64,000 nt of DNA from Cymodocea nodosa (GCA_036874045.1 JAZBRI010000011.1:10283501-10347500), one strand, 5' to 3'. Positions 45,157-59,014 are shown, numbered from the stretch's first letter. Translations and numbers: made by a program. Notes: a model not told the origin generated them from the sequence alone.

Positions 45157-48100
45157 TTAAACATCAGATAACCTACAGATACCAAGTTCTAATCGTAATT
45201 TTGAAAAGGTATTCTCATCTAAGGGTTTTGTAAATAGATTTGCTAATTGTTCTGTGGTAGGAACAAAATTTAATATTATTTTTCCTTTTATAACATTATC
45301 CCTTAGAAAATGATGTCGAACTTCTATATGTTTAGCTCGTGAATGTAAGACAAGATTTTTAGACAAACTTATTGCAAAACTACTATCATAGAAAATTTTA
45401 GTTGGTTCATAGGCTAAATTAAAATCTTTTAAAGTTTGTCTGATTCACAGGATTTGAGCACAGTAAAGTGCAACAACTATATACTCAGCTTCAATTGTAG
45501 ATAATGCTGCACAATTTTGCTTTTTGCTAAACCATGACACTAAAGAATTTCCTAATAATTGACAAGTGCCACTAGTGCTTTTTCTTTCAGACTTACATCC
45601 TGTGAAATCAGCATCACTATAACCTATTAAATTTAAAGAATTGTGTTTAAAGTAAAACAATCCGAAATTGATGGTTCCTAACAGATATTTAAAAATTCGT
45701 TTAATAGCAAGTAGGTGTGATTCTTTAGAATTAGATTGATATCTAGCACAAGTACACACACTAAACATAATATTTGGTCAGCTACCTGTTAAATAAAGTA
45801 ATGAACCAATCATACTTCTATATTGTTTTATATCTATAGTTTTTCCAAAGTCATCTTTATCCAACTTAGTGATAGTACTCATTGGTGTATTCTTTGTGTT
45901 ACTGTTGTCTAATCCAAACCTCTTTAACAAATCTCGAGTATATTTTTCTTGTGAAATTAAAGTACCCTATTCTAACTACTTAATTTGTAAGCCTAAGAAA
46001 AATAATAGTTCACCCATCATACTCATTTCAAATTGATTAGTCATGTCATTCGAGAAAGACTAAACTAATTTATCATTTGTTGCTCAAAATATAATGTCAT
46101 CTACATAGATTAGAACTACTAATATATATTTTTCAACCTTCTTGATAAAAAGAGTATGATCTGCCTTTCCCATAGAATACCCTTTTTCTATAAGAAATTT
46201 TGATAATCTCTCATACCAAGACCTAGGGGCTTGTTTAAGGCCATATAGTGCCTTTTTAAGCATATAAACATACTTGGGATATTTTGAATCTTCAAAACCT
46301 AGAGGTTGTTTTACATAAACTTTTTTTATATATCCATTTAAAAAAGCAATCTTAACATCCATTTGATATAATTTGAAATCCATATAACAAGCATACGCTA
46401 ACAAAATTCGTATTGATTCTAGCTAGCAATAGGAGCAAATGTTTCATCATAGTCAATTCCTTCCTCTTGCTTATAACCTTGAGCAACTAACTTAGCTTTA
46501 TTTTTAACTATATGTCCATTCTGATCTACTTTATTTCTAAATACCCACCTTATTTCTATTACGAACTGATTTTCAGGTGGTGGAACTAGATCCCATTCCT
46601 CATTTCTTATAAATTGATTTAGCTCATCTTGCATAACTAAATACCAAAATTCATCTTCTAAGGCATCTTCAATTTTCTTAGGTTCTAATAAGGAAACAAA
46701 TGAATAAGCACCGTAGATGTTGACTACTAATGACCTAGTCCTAACTCCTTGATTAGGATCACCTATTATCTTATTAATAGGATGAGATGAAGCATAATGC
46801 CAATTTCTATGTTGTTCCACATTTTCTATAGGTATGACATTATTTTCTTCTAAATCTTCATCATTTAAGTTTATATTTCTTATTCCATCAGATAATCTCT
46901 CAATTTCTCTATCAACATCATTTGGTACCATTTCTGGGAGAATTTCTGAATCAAAGTTTTCAACATATCTAAGATCTAAATGATAATTTTCATGAAATTT
47001 TACATGCAGGGTTTCCTCAATGGTTTTTGTTGATTTGTTATATACTCTATATGCCTTACTTCTAATGGAATAACCAAAAAATATACCCTCATCTGATTTG
47101 GCTCTAAATTTGTCTCTATGCTCCTTAGTGTTTAAGATAAAACACTTGTAGCCAAAGGGTTTTAAATAACTTATTTTGGGAACCCTATTATACCATATCT
47201 CATAAAGAGTTTTATCCAAAATTGGTCTTAGATGCACTCTATTTATAACATAACATGCTATATAAACTACTTCTGCCCAGAGATATAGGGGTAACTTATT
47301 TTCATTTAACATGGTTTTGGACATTTCCTAAAGTGATCTATTTTTACATTCTACTATCCCATTTTGTGAAGGAGCTCTTGGAAATGAATACTTATGATCT
47401 ATGCCTAATTCTTCACAAAAGGTGTCCATTTGATCATTATCAAATTCTGTACCATGATCACTTCTAAGTTTTTGAATTTTAACATTTTGCTCATTCTGGA
47501 CTTTATTACAGAATATCTTAAATATTTCCAAAACTTCAGTTTTATTAGCTAGAAAATAAACCCAAGTAAACCTAGAATAGTCATCAACTAGTACAAAAGC
47601 ATAATGTTTACCTCCTAAACTAGTTATCTAAGTAGGTCCAAATAAATCCATATGCACTAGTTCTAATACTCTTTTACTTGTTATTTCATTTAAACTTTTA
47701 AAGGATGTTTTATGTAATTTACCTAGTTGACAAGCATCACACATAATCTCTTTCGAATACTTAATGCTAAGTAAACCTCTAACTAGATTCTTTTTAGACA
47801 ACTTTTGTAATAATTTTAAGTTTGAGTGTCCTAGCCTTCAATGCCAAAAAATAACTTCATCCAATTTTGCAATTAAGCAAGCATTGTCTTTAATAATATC
47901 AGAAGGCAAATTCAGAATACAAACAAATCCTTTCTTATATGTAGCGAATAAAATTTCATTTGAAAACATGTCCATAATTTTACAAGAATCTTTTTCAAAA
48001 ATTACTCTTTAAAACTTCGTTAAAACAAGAACACTAAATAAATTAAAACCTAAGTTTTCTACTAGTAAGACAACATTTATAAAACATTTTTCAATTACTT

Positions 48101-48250
48101 GAACCATGCCAAACGCAAGGATTTTTTTTTTGCTTTTATTTCCAAAGGTAACTTGTTCGTTCTTAGTCTTTGTTACTTCTGTAGGTAATCGTATATCTCC
48201 AATCGTGGCTGAATGCTCCACTGTCCATTATCCATTTTGATTTTTGTACT
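45157..48250 (-). pseudogene. SIRE-E Pol: protease, integrase, RT, RNase H
   Basis: Read downward: protease SKWIMDSGAFSHD (about 48230); LVHMDLFGPT, RSDHGTEFD and NGIVECKNRSL of integrase (the catalytic Glu is kept, the usual following Arg is Cys); Sirevirus-like KPFGYKCFILNTK, SKAYRVYNKSTKTIEETLHV; RT with RWVFRNK, GYKQEEGIDYDETFAPIAS, FLNGYIKKVYVKQPLGF, LKQAPRSWYERL and the YVDD box (IYVDDIIF, about 46090); RNase H with GYSDADFTGCKSERKSTSG, STIEAEYI and a terminal RAKHIEVRHHFLRD. It is the most complete pol here, but several stops and a frameshift near 46410 inactivate it. Confidence 0.92.
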
Positions 48251-49000
48251 TGTTGAGTATTTTTGTTTTGATGATGTGTGCTGAATGAAAATAATCATAT
48301 TTGCTCAATTACTATTGCTTGTGAAAAGAAATTAAAACAATCAATTAATACAGAAAAAGCTTACTGATATAAATACTTGTCTATATTGGATCTAAAGTTA
48401 ATAACTAGTCATTTCGTTGCATTAATTTCTCATTTAGCTAAACGTTAAGTTAACGTGTATTTTTATTGAAAAGCATGATATGTTTTAAAGTTATATCTTC
48501 TGTATCATCAACAGTGCACGTTTAGACAACTCGTTAAGTTAGAGTTTTGTTTGTATAGAGGTCACGTGAGAACTCGTTAAGTTAGATGCTTAAAGGTTAA
48601 AATAGGTCATGTGATAACTCGCTAAGTTAGTGAGTAAAAGAATAGATGAACTCGTTAAGTTAGTGTTATACACGTGGTGAAATTATAAGTTACGAATGTT
48701 ATATTGTATCACGTGAGGTGCACATGTTTAACTCGTTAAGTTAACATAACTAAATGTGTTGAGTTGCTATATTGAACACTAAGGCAATGCGTTAGGTTAG
48801 CGTTATAAACTTAGTTGTTATTTTTACACGTGGTAAAATTCTTATTATAAAAAACATTTGTTTATTACTGAATCGGTGAGTTAAAGTTTTTCTTCGGAGA
48901 CTTACAGGCATAACTATCTGAAAGGTAACTTAAGTCATGTTTTCAGGTCTTGACACGTGTCTCACTAGTTTTATAATATAAAGAGTTTTTCGGTGACTTA

Positions 49001-50537
49001 TGTTCAAGCTTTAATTTTGCCCATTTTTAATGAATTTTATAAGTAATTTTGCATGATATTATATATCTATGGTGGATAAATGATATTAATTATGGGTAAT
49101 ATAAGTCTTGAAATATAGTGCAATATAGAAATTTAATTAACAAGTGCATCCCCCATTGGATATAATTTTACATGGAACACATTGATTTATTTTGCATGTC
49201 CTATGTTGGCTAACGTCTCTTAGAGTTCAACTTCCATTAATTGTAGGTAACATATATATGGGAGGAGCTTAATGCAAAAGACCAAAGAAGATGTAAAGAA
49301 TCAAAAGTTGGTGGACTAAACTTTAAAGAAGAGGACATGCCAACACCTTATTGGCCCTCCTAGATCTATGGCATCTTATTGGCTTGGTGATAAAACCAAG
49401 GTGCCACATCAAAGAGAGAGAAGACAAAACAACATAAATACAAGGGGAGAGGAATTTCGTCCAACACCTTGGTGCTTCCAACGAGAGAAAGAAAGAAGAG
49501 AAGAAAGCTTGGAGGTGAGGCTTATGCTTGCAAGGAGACCATCCATTGATGCTATTCGCCATTCCAAGGGCTAAGGAGAAGACATCCAAGCTTAGAGGTG
49601 GATTTGCTGCCAAGTTCCATTGAATTCAAAGCTCTAGAGAAGAAGATAAGAAGCTCCTAAGGTAGTGACAACTCTTAGAGTTTATTATTTTCTTGTATAG
49701 AAGGAAGAATTGATGAGAAATGGTGGTGAACATCTCAATTATATGTCTTCTTAGCTAGATAGAGTTCAATGAATGTATATGAATGTTTAATTCTTCTTTT
49801 CAACTTCTAATTTGCATCCTCTATTCACGTGTATTGTTGGGGCTGTTGGTGAGGCTTTCACACGAGTGAATGACACTCATCAATGGTGCCTTGGCGCATT
49901 TGAGAAGAAGGTGTGAATTGAAAGAAGAAGAAAATAAGTGTTGATGTTCATTTGAATGAAGAACCTATCACTTATATCTAGTTGTTAATTTTAATTTCAG
50001 TAGTTAATTGATTTTGTTATATCTTATATAGATCACATTTTGTCCTAATCAATCTCCAAAAAGAATTTCTAATGCAAGTAGTATAGTATAGTTTAGCTAG
50101 ATTAGCAAATAGCATAGTTGCATGCATTTAGTATAAATTAGAATAGAGTAGTATAGTCTATTGAACCTTGTTGTTTTATTTTTCTTTCCTTAATATTGAT
50201 GCGTTGATATCACTTCTGAAATCACGTGGAACTTGTGTGCATGTTATAATTGAATGAGTTGATAGATTTACAAGTAAAGAAATTGATTCACATCACCATT
50301 TTCCACTACAAATTGCCTTGAAATTGCATGATTTGTGAGCTTGTGTTAACTTTGATTATTCTACATTCACATGTCATTAATTTACTGAAGTATACCTAAG
50401 AGCTTGAAGAACAAGTTGAGTAATAGTTGATAAAGTCATAAACACAATCTTTGTGGAAGAATGACCTGTATTTGCCATGTACACCAAAAGAATTGTGCAC
50501 TTGCAGTAAAGCTTGAGCTAAAAATATAGCTCAACAA
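49001..50537 (+). mobile_element. Solo LTR-X copy 2, nested in the SIRE-A LTR
   Basis: 1537 bp, TGTTCAAGCT to GCTCAACA, flanked by ACTTA at 48996-49000 and 50538-50542. Removing it restores the inverted-repeat module seen at 42954-42985. Nearly identical to 21364-22901 by eye. Confidence 0.92.
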
Positions 50538-50979
50538 CTTACATCTGTAACTATTCGAAACTTAAACTATTTTCGGTGAGTTATCGTTTAACCTTCCGAA
50601 AGAAAGGTTAAGCTGGTTCGTTGAGTTAGCATAACACCACAGACATGGTTCGTTGAGTTAGCTACAGTACTTGTCACGTGAAATGGCACATGAAGAACTC
50701 GTTAAGTTAGAAACGTTAAGTTATATATATATACGTGTGTTACTCATTTAGTTAACATTAAAGTAACGACTTTTTATTACATTGATGAAAAATTTTTGGA
50801 CGAGAAAGTTTATTTTGCAGGAAATTTATCAGAGATCCAGGACTGATGATTAAAGAAAATTTGAAATATAAACGTGGGTTAGAACGTGTGTGTTTCGATA
50901 AAGGAAAAAGAAAATACGTGGAGAAGTGGAAAACTGGTAGTGGTTAAACGTGAAGGATATGCATGAAATGAAGATACAG

Positions 50980-50987
50980 TATAAAAG
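50980..50987 (+). promoter_or_regulatory. LTR TATA box, SIRE-A copy 3
   Basis: TATAAAAG in the conserved context ATACAGTATAAAAGGCATAG. Confidence 0.75.
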
Positions 50988-51531
50988 GCATAGAATTCTC
51001 GTTGATTAAACTATCTTTGCACACAAAACGAAAAATCTTTTCAATGATCAAACCATCCCTGCAAACCAAAAGAAAAATCATTTTTAGGGATCAAAACACC
51101 TCTTCGGGCAAAATCTCTCAAGTGGAAGAAAATTCAGTGAAGCATAAAAAGGTAAGATTTTCGTCACTGAAGATTTGAAGTATCAGAAGAAAGCAAATTC
51201 GGTGAAGCATAAAAAGACAAGATATTCGTCACTGAAGAATTGTTGAAGAAGAAAGATCTCAAATAGGGAGAAATGTTTTAAATTCCGCAAATTAGTTTTC
51301 CCTATTTATAGTTATGAAATTATATAGATGAAACAGGGTATCGAAATATAATTTCATCTACAATTTCTGAGGAGAATTGAATTGTATAGTATAATTGAAA
51401 TCTTGAATAAAAATGATTTTATGAAAACAATGTCTCGACTTGTTTTTGAGTTTTAAAGTTTCAATTATATTTTAGAAAATATTAAAAATACACAATTCAC
51501 CCCCACTTGTGTAGCCATACGATCCTACAAG

Positions 51532-51547
51532 TGGTATCAGAGCTTTG
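51532..51547 (+). other. SIRE-A primer binding site
   Basis: TGGTATCAGAGCTTTG two bases after the LTR; matches initiator-Met tRNA in the first 12 bases. The leader to 51729 holds no gene. Confidence 0.88.
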
Positions 51548-51729
51548 TTAATAATCTTTGATATAAAATCGATACCAACTTATTTAATATCATTGCTTAT
51601 TCTACCTTCTTTGTTTTTAAAAAGAAATTAATATCTGAGCATCCGTTTAACTTTCTTGATTTAAGGCTCAAGTTGTTTTAAAGTTTTTAGATTGTTTAAA
51701 ATCAAATAGGTTGAAAAATCTAAGGTAAA

Positions 51730-52837
51730 ATGGCTACTGGAAATGGTAATTTTTCTTTATATGAAGGCCAAAATCTTAATCATCCTCCTTTATTTGATGG
51801 AATACATTTTGAATATTGGAAATATAGGATGACTATTTTTCTTCAAAGTATAGATCATAAGTTGTGGTTCATGATTTCTAAACCATATACTCCATTAACT
51901 ACTCCTTATAATGCTTGGACAATTACTGAAAAAGAAAATGAAACTCTGAATGCAAAGGGCTTAAAATTCTATTTTGTGCATTGAGTTATGAACAGTTCAG
52001 TAAAGTGTCAGCATATAAATCTGCTTATGAGGTGTGGCATGCATTAGAAGTTTCATATGAAGGTACTTCTCAAGTTAAAGAGACTAAAATAAACATGTTG
52101 ATTCATAAGTACGAACTCTTTAAGATGCATAAAGACGAAAATATTTCTGAGATGTTTTCTAGATTTCCTGATATCATAAACTCTTTAAAACGTTTTGGAA
52201 AGAATTTTGAACAGAAGGATTTGGTGAGGAAAATTCTTAGATCCCTAAGGTCTAAATGGTCTCAGAAAGTAACATCAATTGAGGAATCATGAGATTTAAA
52301 TGTATATACTATGAATGAACTTATAGGAAACTTAACAGCTTATGAAGTTCAATTAAATGAATCACTGAGTCAAAATAAACTAAAAATGAAGAAAGAAAAA
52401 GCCTTCAAAATTAATTCAGATTCTGATATATCTATTGATTCTAACGTGGATTTGATTTTGCTGACTAAGAAATTCAAGAAAGCATGGAAAGCTAGGAAAC
52501 AGCAAAGGAACAAAAATGATAAACCCTCAACGTCAAAATCACTGAATGAAAAGAATTCTTCATCCAAAAAGTATGTATGTTACAACTGTAAGAAACCTGG
52601 ACATCTTTCTCCAGATTGTCCTATGAGGAAAAATGAAAGCAAAGTAGGACAAATTAGAAGAAGACGGCTCAGAAAACTCAGAAAAAGTTTTACAAAAAAA
52701 AGGCTTTAAAGGTCACTTGGGATGACACGTCTAAAGAGTCTGAATCTGAAGAATCAACATCAAAATCTTCACATTCAGAAGGAGAACAAGAGTTAGAAGA
52801 CGTTGCTCATGTGTGCTTCATGGCAGATGAGTCTGAG
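51730..52837 (+). pseudogene. SIRE-A copy 3 Gag
   Basis: ATG at 51730, preceded by AAGGTAAA. The N-terminus MATGNGNFSLYEGQ, then PPLFDGIHFEYWKYRMTIFLQ is the usual plant copia Gag start (P.F.G..Y..W..RM). The UBN2 body follows after a frameshift near 51965 (QVKETKINMLIHKYELFKM; RKILRSLRSKWSQKV; NELIGNLTAYE). A stop at about 52290-52292 stands where copy 1 has a CAA. The zinc knuckle CYNCKKPGHLSPDC is perfect. A second frameshift lies near 52690 in an A-run. It ends at the GAG|GTAATA donor-like site. Compared with copy 4 only small lesions are present, so this is a fairly young copy. Confidence 0.88.
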
Positions 52838-53997
52838 GTAATATTTGATCCTGAAAGTCATTCAGATTTCAACTTTGATGAATTATTATGTGCTTATCAT
52901 GCATTATTACAAAAACTTAAAGTATGTAAACTGGAAAATAAGAATATTAGAAAATCTTCATCCATTATGGAAGAAGAAAATTGTTTCTTGTCCACTACTT
53001 TAGAAAAGTTTAAATGTGATAATAAAAATCATGCTAGAGATTTGCAAAAATTTAGATTTAATGAATGTATCTTGCATGAACAAATACAGAATATAAATGC
53101 TGAAAAATTAAAGATAGAATCTGAAAATGAAATGTTGAGAAACAATATAAATGAACTTGAATTAGAGATAGATAAATTAAAATTGAGAGAGCAATATTTA
53201 AATTCTACCATTGAGAAATGGAATTTAAGTCAAACTAAGTTAGATAAACTAACTAGTAACCCTACAGTGTCTTATAAATTTGGCTTAGGATTTGATTATC
53301 CTGAATATCCTGAATCTCAAGCCAATAAAGGATTTATTAGTTGTAGTTCAAGTAAATCAAAGACTAAAATTCCTTTTATTATAAAACAAGGTAATAAATA
53401 TGTAGGAGTAGGTACTTCAAGGGATGAATCATGTAGTAATAATATAAATCAATGTGATTGTCAAATTGTACTTCTAACATGACTATAAATGTTTCTAAAA
53501 ATCTTGTTTCTTGTTTTGGAAATTCAGTTTCTAAGGTTTCTAAAATTTCAGACAATTGTAGTAAACTAAAAAATCAAAAACCTGAGCATGTAATTCAATA
53601 CACTGGTATTAGACCAATTACTCATTCTGCATGTGATAAAACTAAAAATTCTTGTGCAGAAAAAGATTTTGTATGTACGGAAAATGTTAATACAAGTACA
53701 AAATCTTGGTATGAACTTACTGAAATGTATGAGCATGACCAAAATAAATTAAAATTTGATAAAAATCTGTTTGGTCTTGATTATACTACATTTGAAAACA
53801 AAAAGAATGATTGTAAAAGCAATAATGCTATATGTGAGTATGAAGCTAATGATAAATCAATAGAACTTACAACTAATAAGAATATAAATGATAATGTTAA
53901 ATTATTTTTAAACAAAAAGAAGAAATATGCGTTTAATGAATTTGGTCCTCAACAACATTGGGTACCAAGAAAAAGTTTTTCTTAATTTGTGTTGTAG
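52838..53997 (+). other. Putative GT-AG intron with linker coding region, SIRE-A copy 3
   Basis: 1160 bp from GTAATATTT to TTTGTGTTGTAG, flanked by GAG on both sides. Length differs from copy 1 by a 9-bp in-frame insertion (an extra YPE) and a 1-bp deletion near 53458. It encodes the same coiled coil and ends ...GPQQHWVPRKSFS then TAA, 13 bases upstream of the acceptor AG. The copy 1 stop at 1485 is Glu here (ELTEMYEHD), so the linker frame was open to this terminal TAA in the parent. Confidence 0.72.
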
Positions 53998-55043
53998 GAG
54001 GAAACAACGTCAAAATGGATCTTGGAAAGTGGAGCATCACGTCACATGACCAGACAGAAAAGTCTAATACAAAATTTTACAAATACCATGAAAGGAAGTG
54101 CAACATTTGGAAACAAAAGCAAAGATAAAATCATAGGTATGGGCAATGTCAAAATAACTCCTACTTGTGTTATTTCGAATGTACTATTTGTAGAAAACCT
54201 AGGATTTAATTTGATGAGTGTCATAAAAGATAAAGGTATATTTTTAAATCAGGAAAAATATGCAGATGAAATGCTTAAGAAATTTAATTTTAATGATACA
54301 AGGATTTGAGGAACTCCTATGAGTACTTCTTTAAGTTAGATATTGATGATATAGGAAAATCTATAGATCAAAGAAAATACAGAAGTATGATTGGTTCTTT
54401 ACTTTATTTGACTGCTAGTAGACCTGATATTATGTTTGTTGTGTATGTTTGTGCTAGATTTCAATCTAATCCTAAAGAATCACACCTAATTGTAGTTAAA
54501 AGAATATTTAGATATATACAAGGAACTAAAAATTTCAGACTGTATTATTCTAAGGATAGTTCAATAGATCTTATAGGATATACTAATGTTGATTATGTAG
54601 GATCTAAATTTGATAGAAAGAGTACCAGTGGCACATGTCAATTACTAGGAAATAATTTAGTGTCATGGTTTAGTAAAAAGCAAAACTATGTAGCACTTTC
54701 TACTACAGAAGCTAAATATGTTGCTGCTGCATTGTGTTGCACTCAGATTCTGTGGATAAGGCAAACTTTAGAAGATTTTGGATTATCTTATGATACAACT
54801 GAGATTTATTGTGATAGTAGTTCTACAATAAATCTTTTCAAAAATCCTATATTACATTCAAGAGCAAAGCATATAGAGGTTAGACATCATTTTCTAAGAG
54901 ATAACGTAATTAAAGGAAAAATTAAATTAGAATTTGTGTCTAGTAAAAATCAATTAGCTGATATATTTACAAAACCTCTAGACGAAAGTACATTCTGCAA
55001 CATTAGATTAAATTTAGGTATTTGTAGCCTATGTGATGTGTAA
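53998..55043 (+). pseudogene. SIRE-A copy 3 Pol remnant: protease fused to RT end and RNase H
   Basis: Protease starts KWILESGASRHMTR: the catalytic Asp of DSG is Glu, so the enzyme is probably dead. At about 54229 NLMSVIK is followed directly by DKGIFLNQEKYADEMLKKF, the RT C-terminus, so integrase and the YVDD part of RT are deleted. A frameshift lies near 54305. RNase H follows: RSMIGSLLYLTASRPDI, GYTNVDYVGSKFDRKSTSG (usual TDADxxG has an Asn for the first Asp), STTEAKYVA, IYCDSSSTINL, and the terminal RAKHIEVRHHFLRD. It ends at 55043. Confidence 0.9.
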
Positions 55044-56593
55044 AATGCTTAAACTCCACATAAAAAAGATAAATATTATTGATGATGTTGTTCACCTCAT
55101 AGATATTATATACTTATTATAAATATCTAAAGTAATATCTAAACTACTGCTTAAGATACTATGTATTTATTGTAAAATCATAGTAGTATCTTATTGATTT
55201 TAAGTAGTTTATCAATTTTAATGATTTTTTCGATTTTAAGTGGAACTGTAAATGAAAAACATTAAATACTTCTGACATTCTGAAATTTTGATTAAATGTT
55301 TTCTTTGAATCAAGGAAAATGCATATGATGATGCATAAATTTGACTTAATTGATTAAACTTGTAGAATAAGTTATATGTAACGCATCTTAAACTGTTAAT
55401 CAAAAGTATAAGCTTATTGAAACTGATTTATATTCTTAGTATGATCATAGAAGTAAAAATTGTATGAGATTTGTGTTTTATTGCATCTGTATTAATGGAA
55501 TACATATATACTGTGCTTAAAATGAAAAGTGCTTACAAAGTAAAAATCTTTGAGTTTATTGATCAGTTTGATCACGAGCCTTTTGTACTTGAGCAGATAG
55601 GTACGTAAGGATTGTTGTCCTGAAAAAGGATTCTTTAAATCTGGCAACCTAAGGTCCTGATCAGATCTAGGATTGTTGACTGAAAGCTCATTACACAGGT
55701 ACTTTTAAAGAAAATTATCAATATTCACTATTTTGAAAAAAAAAAAAAAGTTGTTTCATTAATTACAGATATCTTTGAATCGCATATAGTTTTTACCAAT
55801 ATGACTATTGATTTATTGAATCAACATTAGTACTTTTGAAAACGTTTATTTGAAATACATTCTTTTATTCTCCTTGAATTAATCACATTGAGTTCAAAGT
55901 TGTGTTTTGATTCATATACAGTAGGAATTGATTCTGGAAATCATTTTTGATGATGTCAGGATAACGGAAGTCTCTGAAAAGAAAATTTAAAAGTATAGTT
56001 GTACTTAACATCTATTGTCACTATAAGTATATTTTGTATGTTGATTGAATATATTTGAAGTATATTTGTAGGGGGAGCATTAACAATGTCAAAAATAGAT
56101 TAATATAATTTAGAATACAAATTTTAGTTAATTAGAATTAATGTCCTCTTAAAATCTTAATGAAATAATTTAAAAAGACAAATAAACTATTCTAGATTCA
56201 AAAGACAAAATGTTCAAATAGTTTACAAAGTTCTCAAGATAATGTTAAGTTTAGCATGTGTGTTGTTTTCAGAAGGTTTCAATTGGAAGCATCCGAAACT
56301 TATTTAAGTGTACTAACTAGACATTATATTAGATAAGGTAATGTGTAAAACTACCTCTAGACAGCGTTTTACTCGTTAGGTTAGTTAACTCAATGAGTTA
56401 CACTTAAATATTTTGGGTACTTTGATTGAATAAGCTTTATTCAATATTTATTTTATTTCTAAACCCGACTTCTCTTCACGTTGAGTTATACGCCCAAAAA
56501 CCCTATTTAAACAGTTATTACATGGGCACTTAGGTTATTTGTAAACTTTGTCAAGAAAATATTTCCCGTTTGTTGCTGTTACAACCTACGACG
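55044..56593 (+). other. Non-coding block between RNase H and extra ORF (reference copy)
   Basis: No gene in 1.55 kb. 55300-56080 aligns with the reverse complement of 16300-17350. Landmarks: TGATCACGAGCCTTTTGTAC (55569), GTCCTGATCAGATC (about 55652), a poly-A run (55738), GTAGGGGGAGC (56070), AACTCAATGAGTTA module (56388), telobox/TATA (56498). Confidence 0.8.
56498..56511 (+). promoter_or_regulatory. Telobox plus TATA-like motif upstream of extra ORF
   Basis: AAACCCTA overlapping TATTTAAA, 83 bases before the ATG at 56594. Confidence 0.4.
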
Positions 56594-58833
56594 ATGGTCT
56601 CCAAGTTCTACAAAGGTCGTGGTAGAGGAAAAGGAAAAAGCAGAAGAGATGCCAAAGGAAAAGAAATAGAGAATGATGAAGTTTCACGTACTTGGTTCAA
56701 GAAAATATTTCGAGTGGACAAAAGGTTAGCAGAACTTTATAAAGATTACTTCTTTCCTTAGGATATATTAGATGAAGTTAGACAAGAACTTCAACATACT
56801 GATGCAAATATTACATACATGGGTATTCAAAGTAAATTTGATAGAGAATATAGAATGAAATGTGCTGAGATTGCATTTTTGGAACAGTATGCAACATATT
56901 TGGAAAAAGGTGTAGGTTCATCAAATAGAACTCCTCAAACTCCTATAAATGGTACAAGACTACATGCATTTGAGGAAGAGCATGAATCAGCTATCCCTAC
57001 TCCTTTATATTCAAAACAAGTAGAATAAGATATTGCTGTAGACAAAACAAAAGTTGACAGTCTTCGAAAGGCCATTGCAATAGAAAGTGCCTTAGAAGAA
57101 TTAAAGCAGAAAACTTTTATGGAGCAATTTGATAATAAAACAGCAATACTTGAAAAGGAGAAACAGAAATGTTATAGAAGAAGGAAAGTCATAAAAATTA
57201 TGTCTAAGGAAACAAAGTCTATTGAAAAAGGAAAATTAGATGAAAATTTATTTCCAACGGACAATGTATGTCTAGACATTGTACCGTATTGTGCATCTGA
57301 TAAACTCATCAGTTCCGAACACACTGAAACTGATGAAGATAATGAGACTTTATTTTACCTTGCTAGAAAGCTTGAGAAGAAATACAAGTCAAATATGAGC
57401 TCAAGTTTTTCTATTAGTACAAGTCCTGATGATGCAGAAATTGACAAATCAAAGCATCAGGCACCTGATATTGAACAAGTTATTGCAGATATAATTGACA
57501 ATGTTGAGGTAGTAACTAGTTCAAAGGCTGAATTGTTTGGAGTAGTAGATATTGAAAATGTTAAGACTCTAGAAGAGCTAAAAGTTAACCAGCCTTCTTC
57601 AGAATCTCTAGAAGTAGAGTCTGAGAATTCACAGCATGAATCAATGGAAATATCTGTTGAACAGAATGAACAATTATAAACAGATACACCGACTGTAGAA
57701 TTTGTGGAAAAATTGAACTCTGAACATTCTATAGAGACTGAATAGATGAATGTTGAGCATATTGACAATGTTCCTAACTCTGTTGAAGCTGAAGAATCAA
57801 TCTTACCTGAGCATCTTCAAGATAATATTTTGGAAGAGGAACAACATGACATTCATTTTGAAGAAGAGGTTCCTGAAGATGAATTAAACTCTGAATCACG
57901 GCTTCAGGTATCACCTTCTTTGTGTATAATATTACAAATTCAAGGTAATACAATTCATTTTAGATCTGAAGAAGCATTGTAGAAATACAATAATCTGATT
58001 ACATGTCAGATTCTGCATGCTCGTCCAATAAAGTTCAGAAATTTGATGGAAATGAGAGATCTATTTGAGTTTCAAGGCCTCATTAAATTCTTTCCAGTAG
58101 AAACAAAATGGAAGCAATACACAGAGCTTATTGCAGCTTTTTATAGCAATCTGGTCAAGAATGGAAATTTTCTAAAAACTCAAATAAATCAACAGGAGTT
58201 TATTTTGTCTCCTGAATTAATTCGTGAAGTTTTGGGATTAAAGAATGAAGGTGTTGTTGTTACGAACAGATTTGACATGATTAGACAACTAGAATGGAAC
58301 ATTCAATCTTTATAAAAAATTCTAGATGTATATTCTAAAATGAGATTAATGGAAAATCTGAATGTAGAGGCAAGGTTTATTGCAAATATATTGCATGCAA
58401 ATATATTGCATGCAAATTTATTTCAGGGAGTTGGAACAATTTGGAAGTCAGCAGAAGCTGTTGGTTTGATGTTTTTATGTCTCAACTACAGCATATGAGT
58501 TCAAAGTTATTTTATAGTGATGTTGTATGTAGAATCCTTGCAAGCCAATTGACTTTATCCTACTGGCCCTCTGAAACTAAAGGCATGAGAGCATTTAGTG
58601 CCAAAGATTTGCAAAAATTCTAGGCCATGCCTAAACCTCAACGACAACGACAACAACAACTTGATTATATAGACCATATACAACAACAACAACAAAGTTA
58701 TTCAGTTCAAGCAGAACTGCAAACCCAGCTACCTCCTGACTTAGATGTAGTGCTTAACGACATCAGAAATGATATTAGGCATCTAGGAGATAAAATATGT
58801 AATGGTATAAGTGATATACTTAGGAGGGGTTGA
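56594..58833 (+). pseudogene. SIRE-A copy 3 extra ORF
   Basis: MVSKFYKGRGRGKGKSRR start; TWFKKIFRVDKRLAELY; shared TAG at 56759-56761; then EVRQELQHTDANITYMGI and a Lys/Glu-rich helix region. Here the second copy 1/2 stop reads CAG (EELKQKTF), showing that those were C-to-T lesions. The acidic centre is followed by MRDLFEFQ, FYSNL, VLGLKNEGV, a damaged stretch near 58300-58450 (stop, small duplication of a TTGCATGCAAATA segment, frameshift), then MSQLQHMSSKLFYSD, a Gln-rich run and DIRHLGDKICNGISDIL before TGA. About 745 codons in total, close to the 737 codons of the Athila-like ORF. Confidence 0.8.
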
Positions 58834-59014
58834 TAACTGTTTTTGTTTGTTTCTGAATACAAAATGTAATGTTTGTATTACTTGTTTGATTCATTGAACA
58901 ATACATTTTTCTATAAAAATGTTCAATTATTATTCTTGTTTACAGAATGAGTTGTTGTAATTCTCTTATATATATATATATATATTCTCTGTAATTATCT
59001 TTTTGATTAATGAC

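Larger units (their letters stand above)
35251..48250 (-). mobile_element. SIRE-E, second Sirevirus-like element (minus strand, gag side missing)
   Basis: From high to low coordinates: protease, integrase, RT, RNase H (48250-45157), spacer, extra ORF (38331-36804), polypurine tracts, 3' LTR. SIRE-A copy 2 is inserted at 38332-44002; SIRE-A copy 3 cuts it just upstream of protease. Gag and the 5' LTR were not found. Confidence 0.85.
48251..51529 (+). repeat. SIRE-A copy 3 5' LTR (interrupted by LTR-X)
   Basis: TGTTGAGTATTTTTG to ACGATCCTACA; about 1737 bp once LTR-X and one target duplication are removed. Same modules as the copy 2 LTR. Confidence 0.92.
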